A stretch of DNA of 64,000 bases from Klebsiella electrica (GTDB lineage: Bacteria; Pseudomonadota; Gammaproteobacteria; Enterobacterales; Enterobacteriaceae): assembly GCF_006711645.1 (NCBI RefSeq), contig NZ_CP041247.1, positions 1,922,001 to 1,986,000 on the forward strand, in the 5' to 3' direction. Below the pieces are notes generated by a model, which did no database searches, was not told the DNA's origin, and saw only the letters and a list, made by a program, of their open reading frames with translations. A program made the translations under genes and the position numbers. Positions 1 through 7,394 of this stretch are shown here, piece by piece; position 1 is the first letter of the stretch, and each line of letters begins with the position of its first letter.

Positions 1-47
1 CTTCCTGCCAGCCGTCGGGCTATTCTGGGCGTTTTACAGGAGGAGTT

Positions 48-287
48 ATGCAATCGATTCATGGTCATGAAGTGCTGCAGATGATGCTCGCCTCGGGCGA
101 ACCTTACTCGACGGCCAGCCTTGAGGCGGCAATCGTCGCGCGCTTCGGCGCAGATGCCCGTTTTCACACCTGCTCGGCAGAAAATTTAAGCGCGGCGGAG
201 CTGGTGGCGTTTCTACAGAAAAAGGGGAAGTTTGTTGCCGTAGAGGCGGGGTTTAATACGCGTGAGAGTAAAATTTGTCGGCATTAA
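48..287 (+). CDS. yecH: YecH family small protein
   Basis: A 79-residue protein of unknown function that I recognise as YecH (DUF2492) from its length, its opening MQSIHGHEVLQMM and its place next to ftnA. It carries an H-C pair in the middle (FHTCS, about residues 40-44) and a C-terminal KICRH, which could suggest metal or redox binding, but that is inference. The ATG follows a strong AGGAGG site at 39-44. It converges with ftnA, and a hairpin separates the two stops. Confidence 0.9.
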   Translation: MQSIHGHEVLQMMLASGEPYSTASLEAAIVARFGADARFHTCSAENLSAAELVAFLQKKGKFVAVEAGFNTRESKICRH

Positions 288-291
288 TTTA

Positions 292-315
292 GCGGCGAAG
301 CCGAAACTTCGCCGC
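292..315. terminator. hairpin between convergent yecH and ftnA
   Basis: A perfect 9-bp inverted repeat (gcggcgaag / cttcgccgc) with a 6-nt loop lies between the two convergent stop codons. There is no good T-run on the + side, and only a moderately T-rich stretch on the - side, so it may act as a weak bidirectional terminator or simply protect the mRNA ends. Confidence 0.5.
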
Positions 316-323
316 CGGGAGAA

Positions 324-821
324 TTAATTCTGCGAGTCGAGCGTCGCCAGCTCTTTATCAATAAAGTACAGGCCTTCGCCGCTTTTACCGACGAGGGTCA
401 GTTTATCAATGACAGATTTAAATAATTTCTCTTCTTCGTGCTGTTCAGCCACATACCACTGCAGGAAATTAAACGTCGGATAATCCTGATTCGTCATGGC
501 GGCGTGGGCCAGCTCATTAATTTTCCGGGTAATCAGTTGTTCGTGTTCGTAGGTGACGCGGAACAGCTCATCCAGCGATGCATACTCGGCAAACGGCGAG
601 GCGATGGCGTTGATGCAAGGCAGGCTGCCGGTATCGGTCAAATAATCAAACAGGCGCTGCATATGGGTCATCTCTTCCTGCGCATGACGGCGGAGGAATG
701 CGGCGGCGCCTTCAAAGCTGTGGTAGCTGCACCATGCGCTCATTTGCTGATAAAGCAGAGAAGAATAAAGCTCAAGATTCATCTGCTCATTTAGTTTATC
801 GATCATTTCTGTTTTCAGCAT
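324..821 (-). CDS. ftnA: Ferritin FtnA, iron storage
   Basis: This 165-residue non-haem ferritin forms the 24-subunit cytoplasmic shell that oxidises Fe2+ and stores it as mineral. The expected ferroxidase ligands are visible at E17, E50 and H53 (in NLELYS and AQEEMTHM). I start it at the ATG whose first base is 821 (MLKTEM). That matches the E. coli start and follows a GGAG about ten bases upstream, whereas the upstream in-frame extension has no support. A 432-bp AT-rich gap lies upstream. A weak Fur-like sequence at 962-977 is not convincing. The contrast with FtnB, which lacks these ligands, suggests FtnA is the main storage ferritin. Confidence 0.97.
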   Translation of the reverse strand: MLKTEMIDKLNEQMNLELYSSLLYQQMSAWCSYHSFEGAAAFLRRHAQEEMTHMQRLFDYLTDTGSLPCINAIASPFAEYASLDELFRVTYEHEQLITRKINELAHAAMTNQDYPTFNFLQWYVAEQHEEEKLFKSVIDKLTLVGKSGEGLYFIDKELATLDSQN

Positions 822-1037
822 CGCGTGTGCTCCGAAAATAAAGACGTAACATAAGGGTGCCGCCACTATAATTTGTTATTAATTTATTTGCAAAAAGTAA
901 ATTAAAAAACTTATTTATTAAAAATGAAAATGGGAATAAAACGCATTGGCAATTTAATAAGTAATGAGAATGGTTCCGGTTTAATATTTTAGCCAGGGCA
1001 TATTATCAAAATAAAAACCGAAATAAGGTATCTGGTG

Positions 1038-1093
1038 CAGGCAGAAAAATGGACTGCCTGAGCGGAGCTTTGTCGGTGCCCGCTGAGGCGGGC
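1038..1093. other. two hairpins in the ftnA-isomerase intergenic gap
   Basis: The gap 822-1253 is AT-rich except for this GC-rich patch. It holds two perfect inverted repeats: CAGGCAG (1038-1044) with CTGCCTG (1054-1060), and GCCCGC (1078-1083) with GCGGGC (1088-1093). There is no T-run, so this is not an obvious terminator. It could be a degenerate REP-like element. I see no gene in the gap. Confidence 0.45.
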
Positions 1094-1140
1094 GCGGGAA
1101 GGGCGGGGTCCACGGGCAAAAATGTGAAGCGTAACGTAAT

Positions 1141-1193
1141 TTATAAAACATCTTTTCATAAAATTTGAAAGTGTGTTTATTAAGTAGTAAAGT
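1141..1193 (+). promoter_or_regulatory. candidate promoter with KdgR-like operator
   Basis: The sequence ttataaaacatcttttcat (1141-1159, with dyad symmetry extending to 1161) resembles the KdgR consensus core, with one mismatch in the core. Just downstream a sigma-70-like promoter can be drawn: TTGAAA at 1165-1170, a 17-nt spacer and TAAAGT at 1188-1193. This leaves about 55 nt of leader before the isomerase start at 1254. KdgR is the IclR-family repressor of pectin and KDG catabolism. The assignment is by eye only. Confidence 0.5.
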
Positions 1194-1253
1194 CCATCAC
1201 AACGCTAACGAACGATCGCGGGAGTGTCCGCACAGCATTCAGGAGAGTAAAGC

Positions 1254-1892
1254 ATGAAAATTGCACTGATGATGGAAAACAGCCAGGCCAGCAAAAACGC
1301 TATCATCCTCAATCAGTTAAACGCCGTTGCCGATGAAAAAGGCTTCCCGGTTTACAACGTCGGGATGAGTGATGAGCACGACCATCATCTGACCTATATT
1401 CATCTGGGCATTATGGCCAGCATTCTGTTGAATTCGAAAGCGGTTGATTTCGTGGTGACCGGCTGCGGCACAGGCCAGGGAGCGCTGATGTCGCTGAACA
1501 TCCACCCAGGCGTAGTGTGTGGCTACTGTATTGATCCGGCAGATGCTTTCCTGTTCGCGCAAATTAATAACGGTAACGCGCTGTCTCTGCCTTTTGCCAA
1601 AGGTTTTGGCTGGGGCGCCGAGTTGAACGTGCGCTTTATTTTTGAAAAAGCCTTCACCGGTCGCAATGGCGAAGGTTATCCACCGGAGCGTAAAGAGCCG
1701 CAGGTGCGTAACGCCGGTATCCTGAATGCGGTGAAAGCCGCCGTGGTGAAAGATAACTATCTGGATACGCTGCGTGCTATCGACGCGGAACTGGTTAAAA
1801 CGGCGGTCTCCGGTCCGCGTTTCCAGCAGTGCTTCTTCGAGAACGGCCAGGATAAAGAGATCGAGGCTTTTGTCCGCCAGATAGTCGGCTAA
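1254..1892 (+). CDS. RpiB/LacA/LacB-family sugar-phosphate isomerase
   Basis: A 212-residue protein with the RpiB-type fold. The segment FVVTGCGTGQGALMSLN (about residues 65-81) is the active-site loop with the family cysteine, and GVVCGYCIDPADAFLFAQINNGNALSLP is the following substrate-binding region. It is longer than typical RpiB (about 150 residues), placing it in the roughly 210-residue subgroup. I recall related proteins being proposed as members of KdgR regulons (sometimes called spiX). The KdgR-like operator upstream agrees with that, as does the nearby TogT-like transporter. The real substrate is unknown; a pectin-derived sugar phosphate is inference. A good AGGAG site precedes the ATG. 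It appears monocistronic, with a terminator right after it. Confidence 0.85.
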   Translation: MKIALMMENSQASKNAIILNQLNAVADEKGFPVYNVGMSDEHDHHLTYIHLGIMASILLNSKAVDFVVTGCGTGQGALMSLNIHPGVVCGYCIDPADAFLFAQINNGNALSLPFAKGFGWGAELNVRFIFEKAFTGRNGEGYPPERKEPQVRNAGILNAVKAAVVKDNYLDTLRAIDAELVKTAVSGPRFQQCFFENGQDKEIEAFVRQIVG

Positions 1893-1912
1893 GTCCCTGG
1901 TTTTGTCCCGAT

Positions 1913-1938
1913 AAGGCCAGCTTCCGCTGGCCTTTTTG
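1913..1938 (+). terminator. rho-independent terminator of the isomerase gene
   Basis: A 9-bp perfect stem (aaggccagc / gctggcctt) with a ttcc loop is followed by a T-run. It sits directly between the isomerase stop and the stop of the convergent exporter gene. Confidence 0.85.
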
Positions 1939-1939
1939 C

Positions 1940-3373
1940 TTATTTCTTCCTCGCAGAGACGCTGCTGCCGGCCTCCTGGCTCAGCCGCAGACTATCCACC
2001 ATTCCCACCAGACAAATTAAGGCAATAAAGACGAAGGAGAGCCGAAAGCTGATCCCCGGCAATGCGGTGAGGCTTAACCACTCGCTGGCTTTTTCACCCA
2101 GGCGAATGCCGATCGCGCCAAGGGTGATCCCCATGCCCACGGCCAGCTGCGACGCGGTACTGAACAGCGTATTGGCGTAGCTCATCTGCGCCGGTGGGAC
2201 GTCGGCAAAAGCAAGCGTGCTCACGCCGGTAAACTGAATCGAGCGGAACACGCCGCCGAGAAACAGGATCAGGCAGATGAGCCAGACCGGAGTCTGCGGC
2301 GTGAAAAAAGCGCAGGCGAGCAGGGAGATGACGTTTAGCGTCCCGTTTATCAGCAGCAGGCGGCGGAAGCCGAGCCAACGGATGAGTGGCGTGGTCATGG
2401 GTTTAATGGTGAGGTTGCCGACAAACACCGCCAGCACCAGCAGCCCGGAATGGAAAGGGTCCATACCAAAGCCGACCTGAAACAGCAGCGGCAGCAGAAA
2501 CGGAACGGCGCTAATGGACGCGCGGAAAAGCGATCCTCCGTACATCGTCACCCGAAAGGTCGGTACCCGTAGCGCATCCAGACGCACCATTGGCCAGTCC
2601 GCCCGGCGAAAATGGCGAAGTGCGAACAGCATACATCCTGTCCCAAGCCCCAGCAGGGCCAGGGTTGCCCAGCCTTGCGCCCGGGTATCGCTAAGCAGCT
2701 CCATGGCGCTCACCAGGCTCACCATGGCAATCGATGTCGCCAGGAAGCCGGGGAGGTCAAAGGGGCGCCGCTCCTCTTCCCGGATATCGGGAATGATACG
2801 CAGCGACAGCGCGATCGCTATCAATCCCAAAGGAACATTAATAAAGAATATCCAGTGCCAGCTGGCGTAGCGGGTAATAAAGCCACCCAGCGGCGGGCCG
2901 ATGATCGGCGCAACCAGCGCCGGCCATGTCAGCGTCGCAATGGCCTGGATGAGTCGATCTTTCGGTGTGGTGCGCAGGACCGCCAGACGGCCGACGGGAA
3001 TCATCAACGCGCCACCGATCCCCTGCAGAATACGCATGGCGACAAAAGTGTTCACGTTGGTGGAAAAGCCGCAAAAAACGGAGGCAAGCGTAAAAATGGC
3101 CAACGCCAGCGTGAAGATCTTACGTGCGCCAAAACGATCGGCAATCCAGCCGCTGGCCGGGATCAACACCGCCAGCGTAATCAGGTAGGCGCTGATGCCG
3201 ATATTGAGGTCAACCGCCGCCATGCCAAAATCCGTTGCCATGTCCGGCAGGGCGGTCGCGATCACCGTCCCGTCAAGAAATTCCATGAAAAATGCCCCGG
3301 CGACCAGCAGGGCGGGAGCGGAGAAGGCGCGGCCTTCCCGTGAAGAGATATCTGTACTCATGGTGTCAGCCAT
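1940..3373 (-). CDS. MFS exporter of the DHA2 (14-helix) type
   Basis: A 477-residue inner-membrane protein of the major facilitator superfamily. Visible motifs are the DHA2 signature LDGTVIATALP near residue 34, motif A GWIADRFGARK near residue 75 and the antiporter motif C region GPPLGG near residue 159. The rest is alternating hydrophobic segments. It resembles E. coli MdtD and HsrA in layout, but this locus has no E. coli counterpart. A proton-driven efflux role is a family expectation; the substrate is unknown. The start at 3373 has little Shine-Dalgarno support. An alternative ATG four codons downstream (3361) is no better. It lies between the two KdgR-like genes but shows no such operator itself. 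Confidence 0.85.
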   Translation of the reverse strand: MADTMSTDISSREGRAFSAPALLVAGAFFMEFLDGTVIATALPDMATDFGMAAVDLNIGISAYLITLAVLIPASGWIADRFGARKIFTLALAIFTLASVFCGFSTNVNTFVAMRILQGIGGALMIPVGRLAVLRTTPKDRLIQAIATLTWPALVAPIIGPPLGGFITRYASWHWIFFINVPLGLIAIALSLRIIPDIREEERRPFDLPGFLATSIAMVSLVSAMELLSDTRAQGWATLALLGLGTGCMLFALRHFRRADWPMVRLDALRVPTFRVTMYGGSLFRASISAVPFLLPLLFQVGFGMDPFHSGLLVLAVFVGNLTIKPMTTPLIRWLGFRRLLLINGTLNVISLLACAFFTPQTPVWLICLILFLGGVFRSIQFTGVSTLAFADVPPAQMSYANTLFSTASQLAVGMGITLGAIGIRLGEKASEWLSLTALPGISFRLSFVFIALICLVGMVDSLRLSQEAGSSVSARKK

Positions 3374-3502
3374 CGCCAGGTGAGATGCCGATCGCGGGAA
3401 AAACGCGCGGGCGTTTCACTCTGCGATTTTTCTCAATTTTGTTTAATTCATAAATTATTTTTGTGAAAAAATTGTGAGATAAAGCATGTTTCTATTGATT
3501 TA

Positions 3503-3522
3503 TGTGATGCAAGTCATATTAT
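3503..3522 (+). promoter_or_regulatory. azuC promoter with overlapping CRP-like site
   Basis: TGTGA (3503-3507), six bases, then TCATA (3514-3518) forms a near-consensus CRP site. It overlaps a likely -10 element TATTAT at 3517-3522. A site in this position would block the promoter, which fits the known CRP repression (glucose induction) of E. coli azuC. Confidence 0.6.
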
Positions 3523-3568
3523 AAGCCCATAAATGGTAACACCTGCATAACAAAACCGGAGTCGCTTC

Positions 3569-3652
3569 ATGAAGCTGCGCAAAATTCTGAAGAGCATGTT
3601 CGAGCAGTACTGCAAAACATTCAAAGATGTACCGCCGGCCGGTATGTTCTGA
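3569..3652 (+). CDS. azuC: AzuC small amphipathic protein
   Basis: A 27-residue ORF beginning MKLRKILKSMF and ending PPAGMF, clearly the AzuC peptide by sequence, size and position next to yecJ. The N-terminal half is a basic amphipathic helix (K, R and hydrophobics alternating) suited to peripheral membrane binding. In E. coli AzuC associates with the aerobic glycerol-3-phosphate dehydrogenase GlpD. The ATG follows a CCGGAG sequence. It is two codons or fewer different in length from the E. coli form as I remember it. Confidence 0.88.
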   Translation: MKLRKILKSMFEQYCKTFKDVPPAGMF

Positions 3653-3653
3653 T

Positions 3654-3682
3654 AAAAAAACCTGCTGCGGCAGGTTTTTTTA
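3654..3682 (+). terminator. azuC rho-independent terminator
   Basis: An A-run leads into the stem cctgc/gcagg with a tgcg loop, followed by seven T residues. The flanking A and T runs extend the stem and make it able to work in both directions. Confidence 0.9.
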
Positions 3683-3731
3683 TCTCGCGGGATTTAGGTT
3701 ACTATGACGCTCCTCGAAAAAGGAGTAATAA

Positions 3732-3983
3732 ATGTCTCAACATCTCACCGAACAAGACGAACTGGTTTCTGACGTTGTCGCCTGCCAGTTGGTTATCAAA
3801 CAGATTCTCGACGTCATTGATGTCATCGCCCCTGTTGAAGTGCGCGAAAAAATGACCACGCAACTGAAAGCCATCGATTTTGCCAGCCATCCGGCTTCGG
3901 CCGATCCGGTGACGCTGCGTGCGGTCCAAAAAGCGATTGCGCTGATTGAGCTTAAGTTTACGCCGCAGGGTGAAGCTCACTAA
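3732..3983 (+). CDS. yecJ: YecJ, DUF2766 family protein
   Basis: An 83-residue, probably cytoplasmic and largely helical protein of unknown function. It is recognised as YecJ by its opening [16 protein letters not shown], exact family length and position after azuC. The ATG follows AAAGGAG. It has its own terminator downstream and appears monocistronic. Confidence 0.9.
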   Translation: MSQHLTEQDELVSDVVACQLVIKQILDVIDVIAPVEVREKMTTQLKAIDFASHPASADPVTLRAVQKAIALIELKFTPQGEAH

Positions 3984-3987
3984 GTTG

Positions 3988-4023
3988 TTTCGCCCCGCTG
4001 TCATTGGCGATGGCGGGGCGAAA
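3988..4023. terminator. terminator between yecJ and the GPH transporter
   Basis: A perfect 11-bp stem (tttcgccccgc / gcggggcgaaa) with a 14-nt loop lies between two convergent genes. The A/T-rich stem ends could let it serve both strands, although the T-run is short. Confidence 0.7.
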
Positions 4024-4031
4024 ACCCGATG

Positions 4032-5609
4032 TTAATGCGAGATAGCGGTCCTTGCTGGCGCTGGCTGCTCATCTTTAAATCGCTTACTGTTGCCCCAGCA
4101 CTCCTCATAACGGTGGCCGACTAAATCCTCCACAATACTGCGCACATCGGCCGGGATATCGCCAACCTTACCACCTGCTTTAATCCGCGCCACTTCCTGT
4201 AATACCACCTGGTGCGCTTGACGATCCAGCTTCATCTGCTTACTGAAGACAATGGCCGCCAGCGCCAGCAGGATCACGCCGCTACAGAACACCACCGCAA
4301 TGGCGGTGACTGCGCTTTCTGGTTGCGTATGCGCTTTCGACTGGAACCCGTAGAAGCTGAGAATGGCTCCCATCGTGAAGACAATAATCGAACGCAGGAT
4401 CTTGCCGGAGAAGGTCATGGCGCCCGCATAGATCCCTTCGCGACGGCGACCGGTATAGATCTCATCAACATCGGCGAGGAAGGTGTAAACGGTCCATGGA
4501 ATGTAGTACACGCCACCGGTCCCGAGACCAAACAGGACCGTGATCCCGAACATTAGAATGGTAGCCAGATGGGCAGGCAGGTGGAAAAACCACAGCGAGG
4601 TGTACAGCAACACGGAGAAAATCACGATGCTCAGCGCCAGGATATAGGGCTTGCTGAACCCCTTTTTCACGCACAGACCGATAAACAATGCCGTAGAGAG
4701 CAGTTGCAGAATCGAGTTCAGGCTGTTCAGCCCGGCAACCATCGCCGGATCGTGCTGCAGGACAAAGATAACGAAGTAGGTAAAGACTGAGGCAAACAAC
4801 CATTCGGCGCCGAAACCGCAGAGATACATGCCCAGATGCTTGCGAAACACGCGCAGAGAGAAGGTTGAACGCATATCCTTCGCCAGCATCAGCAGGGTCG
4901 TGAGCAGGCCTTTTTTCTCGCTCACCCGAGCCTCTTCTTCATGCGGGCGCTCCCAGCTGCAATACCACAGACAGGAGATAGCGATAATCAGGATAAACCC
5001 GTAGGTCAGCCCGGTCAGGAAGAATGGCGTGGCGGAGTCTTTGCCATATAAAAGGATAAACTGACCAGGGATAAACGCCGCCAGGAAGTTGGCCAGCTTG
5101 CCAAAAATGGCTTTATAGCCGGTTAGTTTAGAGCGTAATGAGAAGTCGTCGGTCATTTCGGTGGCTAAGGTTTCGTAAGGCACCATGACTGAGGTATAAA
5201 TAATCTCAAAGACGACGTAGGTGCAGAGGTAATACCAGAATCCTGGGCCCTCAACCCACAGCAGCGGGTAAAACATCATCAGCGGAATGCCAATCAATAA
5301 AAAGAAACGTCGGCGTCCGAAGCGTTTACCGAGTCGCGTTTTCCCGAAGTTATCGGTCAGATAGCCCATTAACGGGTTGCTGATCGCATCGATGATGCTG
5401 GCGACAGAAAAAATGAATGACGCCTCAATCAGCGTCAGTCCGCAGAAGGTGGTGTAGAAATAAAGTAGCCAGGCGCCGCTGATCGCCAGCGCGCCGCTCC
5501 CGAGTAAATTCCCGCCGCCGTAAGCTAGCTGATGGCGTAACAAAATCGGTCTTCCCTGCAACCCTGGTGAGGTTGAAGCCGCGTATCTTGCCATTAATAT
5601 AAACCCCAT
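4032..5609 (-). CDS. GPH-family sugar/cation symporter, TogT-like
   Basis: A 525-residue inner-membrane symporter of the glycoside-pentoside-hexuronide family. It shows the family pattern of about 12 hydrophobic segments, an early DAISNPLMGYLTDNFG motif (about residues 73-88) followed by a KRFGRRRFF cluster, and a long hydrophilic C-terminal tail after about residue 450. Length and promoter context point to a TogT-like oligogalacturonide transporter: upstream lie a KdgR-like operator and a strong CRP site, the pair that controls pectin genes. The substrate is therefore inferred, not seen. Two start codons are possible (5609 MGFILM and 5594 MARYAA), neither with a clear Shine-Dalgarno sequence. 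Confidence 0.8.
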   Translation of the reverse strand: MGFILMARYAASTSPGLQGRPILLRHQLAYGGGNLLGSGALAISGAWLLYFYTTFCGLTLIEASFIFSVASIIDAISNPLMGYLTDNFGKTRLGKRFGRRRFFLLIGIPLMMFYPLLWVEGPGFWYYLCTYVVFEIIYTSVMVPYETLATEMTDDFSLRSKLTGYKAIFGKLANFLAAFIPGQFILLYGKDSATPFFLTGLTYGFILIIAISCLWYCSWERPHEEEARVSEKKGLLTTLLMLAKDMRSTFSLRVFRKHLGMYLCGFGAEWLFASVFTYFVIFVLQHDPAMVAGLNSLNSILQLLSTALFIGLCVKKGFSKPYILALSIVIFSVLLYTSLWFFHLPAHLATILMFGITVLFGLGTGGVYYIPWTVYTFLADVDEIYTGRRREGIYAGAMTFSGKILRSIIVFTMGAILSFYGFQSKAHTQPESAVTAIAVVFCSGVILLALAAIVFSKQMKLDRQAHQVVLQEVARIKAGGKVGDIPADVRSIVEDLVGHRYEECWGNSKRFKDEQPAPARTAISH

Positions 5610-5620
5610 GTTTTAAATTT

Positions 5621-5638
5621 TTGAAACGATGTTTTTAT
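5621..5638 (-). promoter_or_regulatory. KdgR-like operator of the GPH transporter
   Basis: The core gaaacgatgtttt matches the KdgR consensus RAAAYRNYRTTTY at every constrained position. It lies 12-29 bases upstream of the first start codon. On the - strand a -10-like TAATAT lies immediately upstream of it, so a bound repressor would cover the start of transcription. Confidence 0.65.
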
Positions 5639-5660
5639 ATTATTAAATCCGATGATGAAA

Positions 5661-5676
5661 AGTGATCGCCATCACT
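5661..5676 (-). promoter_or_regulatory. CRP site upstream of the GPH transporter
   Basis: AGTGATCGCCATCACT keeps the GTGA-N6-TCAC core of the CRP consensus in a near-perfect palindrome. Its centre is roughly 40 bases upstream of the transcription start implied by the -10-like TAATAT, a class II activator position. The rest of the gap 5677-5960 shows no convincing gene. Confidence 0.7.
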
Positions 5677-5960
5677 AATCATCCGCTATGTGATTACACG
5701 GCGGAGTAATGCGATCGGCTTAAAAGTTTTTAATGCTTTTCAGGAATAAGAACGGTGCCTGAGCGCCGAATATGATGTTGCGGAAATGGCGAGCGCTGGA
5801 ACGTAATCGGCGATGGGGGGGCGTAAAGCAGGAGATTGACAGGCGGGTGGCGTTTATCCGCGAAGCGGTACTACGAGCATACTGTGATTTGCATCGGTTC
5901 TATCGTAAACGTCGGGTGAGTGCGCCGGTCAGGGCGAGGGCGATCAGATGGTACTGAACA

Positions 5961-5990
5961 TTCCCTCAGGCTTCATCCTCCCTGAGGGAA
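5961..5990 (-). terminator. hairpin downstream of ftnB
   Basis: A perfect 10-bp stem (ttccctcagg / cctgagggaa) with a 10-nt loop lies 30 bases past the ftnB stop. No T-run follows on the - strand, so it may be rho-assisted or mRNA-stabilising. Confidence 0.55.
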
Positions 5991-6019
5991 CCGTGGATGT
6001 GGCGTTCACCGCTACGGTT

Positions 6020-6523
6020 TTAATCCTCGCAGTGCGCTACCAGACTGAGCAGATGGCGATCGGTTTGCAGCATACATAAACCGGCTTTATCCGCGTTACG
6101 GACCTCTTCAAGTACGCTTTGCAACAGCATGCCGTCTTGCTGCTGCTCTTTCGCGAGCAGCGCCAGGAAGCGACAGGTGGTGTCATCGCGTTGTGCTTTG
6201 GCCTCTTCGGTCAGCCCGGACAGCATGCTGCTGCGCTGTTCATAATCGGCCAGAGTCGCGGTAAACAGCTCTTCGAGGGAGTGACAGCTATGGCTGTAAC
6301 TGCCTTCATTTTTGACGATCGGCCAGCTTCCGCCGGTCTTCATAAAATCGAATACGCGCATCATCTGCGTCACGTGGGATTGTGCCCGGGAGCGCAAAAA
6401 GATGGCGGTGCCGTTCAGACGCTGTTGTTCGCACCATTCGCTGAGATGCAGATATAAATTTGATGCACGAAACTCAAGGTTCATCTGATTATTGAGCTTT
6501 TGAGCCATTCCAGGAACGACCAT
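6020..6523 (-). CDS. ftnB: Ferritin-like protein FtnB
   Basis: A 167-residue ferritin homologue, the same length as E. coli FtnB (YecI). It keeps the four-helix layout and E17, but the ferroxidase ligands seen in FtnA are replaced: position 50 is His instead of Glu and position 53 is Gln instead of His (AQSHVTQMM). The E. coli protein shows the same loss as I recall it, so this is a family trait. FtnB has been linked in enterics to iron supply for damaged Fe-S clusters rather than bulk storage. It is divergent from the ara region across a long AT-rich gap, and the ATG follows a weak AAGGATA. Confidence 0.92.
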   Translation of the reverse strand: MVVPGMAQKLNNQMNLEFRASNLYLHLSEWCEQQRLNGTAIFLRSRAQSHVTQMMRVFDFMKTGGSWPIVKNEGSYSHSCHSLEELFTATLADYEQRSSMLSGLTEEAKAQRDDTTCRFLALLAKEQQQDGMLLQSVLEEVRNADKAGLCMLQTDRHLLSLVAHCED

Positions 6524-6651
6524 AAAAAATATCCTTATTAAGCTGGAGTTATCATTCGCGCGTCGAGAATCTTCGCCGGTGACGATAAAATGCGAGATTT
6601 TTTACGCGTAACATTGTCGGCAAAATAATGAATTCGCAATTTCCCTATGTG

Positions 6652-6680
6652 TATCGGTAATTAATTAGTGACTACCGATA
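6652..6680. promoter_or_regulatory. inverted repeat upstream of ftnB, possible operator
   Basis: TATCGGTA (6652-6659) and TACCGATA (6673-6680) are perfect 8-bp arms separated by 13 bases, about 130 bp upstream of the ftnB start. Their spacing suits a dimeric regulator or a cruciform. I do not recognise the regulator. Confidence 0.35.
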
Positions 6681-6846
6681 TATACAGAATACCCCCAAGG
6701 GCAGGCTAAGAAAACTCTCAACTGGCCTTGTTTTACTTTTAGTTACAATATGCCTGAAAAGCACGTTTTTTAACTCTCCTTGTCGTTTTATATTTATTTA
6801 CCTCATTGATTTTATTTGCTTTTATTAATTGCGGGTTTTTTATGCT

Positions 6847-7044
6847 ATGGATGATATCTACGACATATTTATTAAATATGAATTTAATCCTCTGGTCATA
6901 ATTCGGTCATATCACATCATGGTCAATGGTAATGACGCCATTTTTACCGGATGGGATAAACGGAGTTATGAAGTGTATTCTGTTATTAACGGTAATAAAA
7001 TTTCCCTGAGCGATATTTCATCTGGTGAGAAGCCATATCGGTAA
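6847..7044 (+). CDS. hypothetical AT-rich ORF
   Basis: A 65-codon ORF (MDDIYDIFIKYEF...GEKPYR) in the AT-rich gap between ftnB and araF. It is rich in I, Y, N and D, has a balanced protein-like composition and no obvious membrane segment. The base composition is much lower in GC than the flanking genes, as expected for acquired or H-NS-silenced DNA, or for plain noncoding AT-rich sequence. No clear Shine-Dalgarno precedes the ATG; a TTG six codons upstream is also possible. I do not recognise it. Apart from this ORF and the ara promoter, the gap 6524-7394 holds nothing I can identify. Confidence 0.3.
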   Translation: MDDIYDIFIKYEFNPLVIIRSYHIMVNGNDAIFTGWDKRSYEVYSVINGNKISLSDISSGEKPYR

Positions 7045-7236
7045 AGGAAACGGCTGAAGAAGGGGCGCTGCGCTTTTCGGCAAACCCGCTGAGAAGGGGG
7101 CGACGATAGCCACAAGGATAAGTCTGCTGATGATATGGATAAATTTGCTACATTCAGAGTTAATTGTCTGACAATTAGCGCTTTTTTTATGTCATTTTTC
7201 GCTAAATCTATGCACGCAATTACTGTAATTCCGCGA

Positions 7237-7269
7237 TGTGATAATGCTCTCGTATGGAGAATTGATTTC
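7237..7269 (+). promoter_or_regulatory. araF promoter region: CRP and AraC-type sites
   Basis: TGTGA (7237-7241) followed six bases later by TCTCG is a CRP half-site-like element. TATGGA at 7253-7258, continuing as gaattgatttcc, looks like the AraC half-site of the E. coli araFGH promoter. Arabinose- and cAMP-dependent activation is therefore likely by analogy. The leader to the araF start at 7395 is about 100 nt. Confidence 0.55.
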
Positions 7270-7394
7270 CGGTTATTACTTAATGAACAACGGCAGTGCG
7301 GTGTGCGATTTTTCTAATGCCTTGTTTTAAGTCTGATAAAAAAATTAAGTCCGATACTTCCCTACAGAAATGCGAAATAAAGCTGGAGTTTACC

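Larger units (their letters stand above)
3529..3682 (+). ncRNA. azuCR: AzuCR dual-function RNA
   Basis: In E. coli the azuC transcript (about 164 nt) both encodes a 28-residue protein and acts as a base-pairing sRNA. Here the likely -10 at 3517-3522 and the terminator ending at 3682 define a transcript of about 150 nt with the small ORF inside it, the same architecture. The 5' end is an estimate. Whether the base-pairing function is conserved cannot be read from the sequence. Confidence 0.65.

Noticed and set aside
962..977. Fur-box-like sequence upstream of ftnA
   Set aside because: Only about 12 of 19 positions fit, without symmetry. In AT-rich DNA this is expected by chance.
5772..5957. 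61-codon Arg-rich ORF between the GPH transporter and ftnB
   Set aside because: No ribosome binding site, biased composition (many Arg and Trp), no recognised relative; likely chance.
7135..7317. 60-codon ORF upstream of araF
   Set aside because: It lies across the ara promoter sites and has no Shine-Dalgarno sequence; the conserved regulatory elements explain the sequence.
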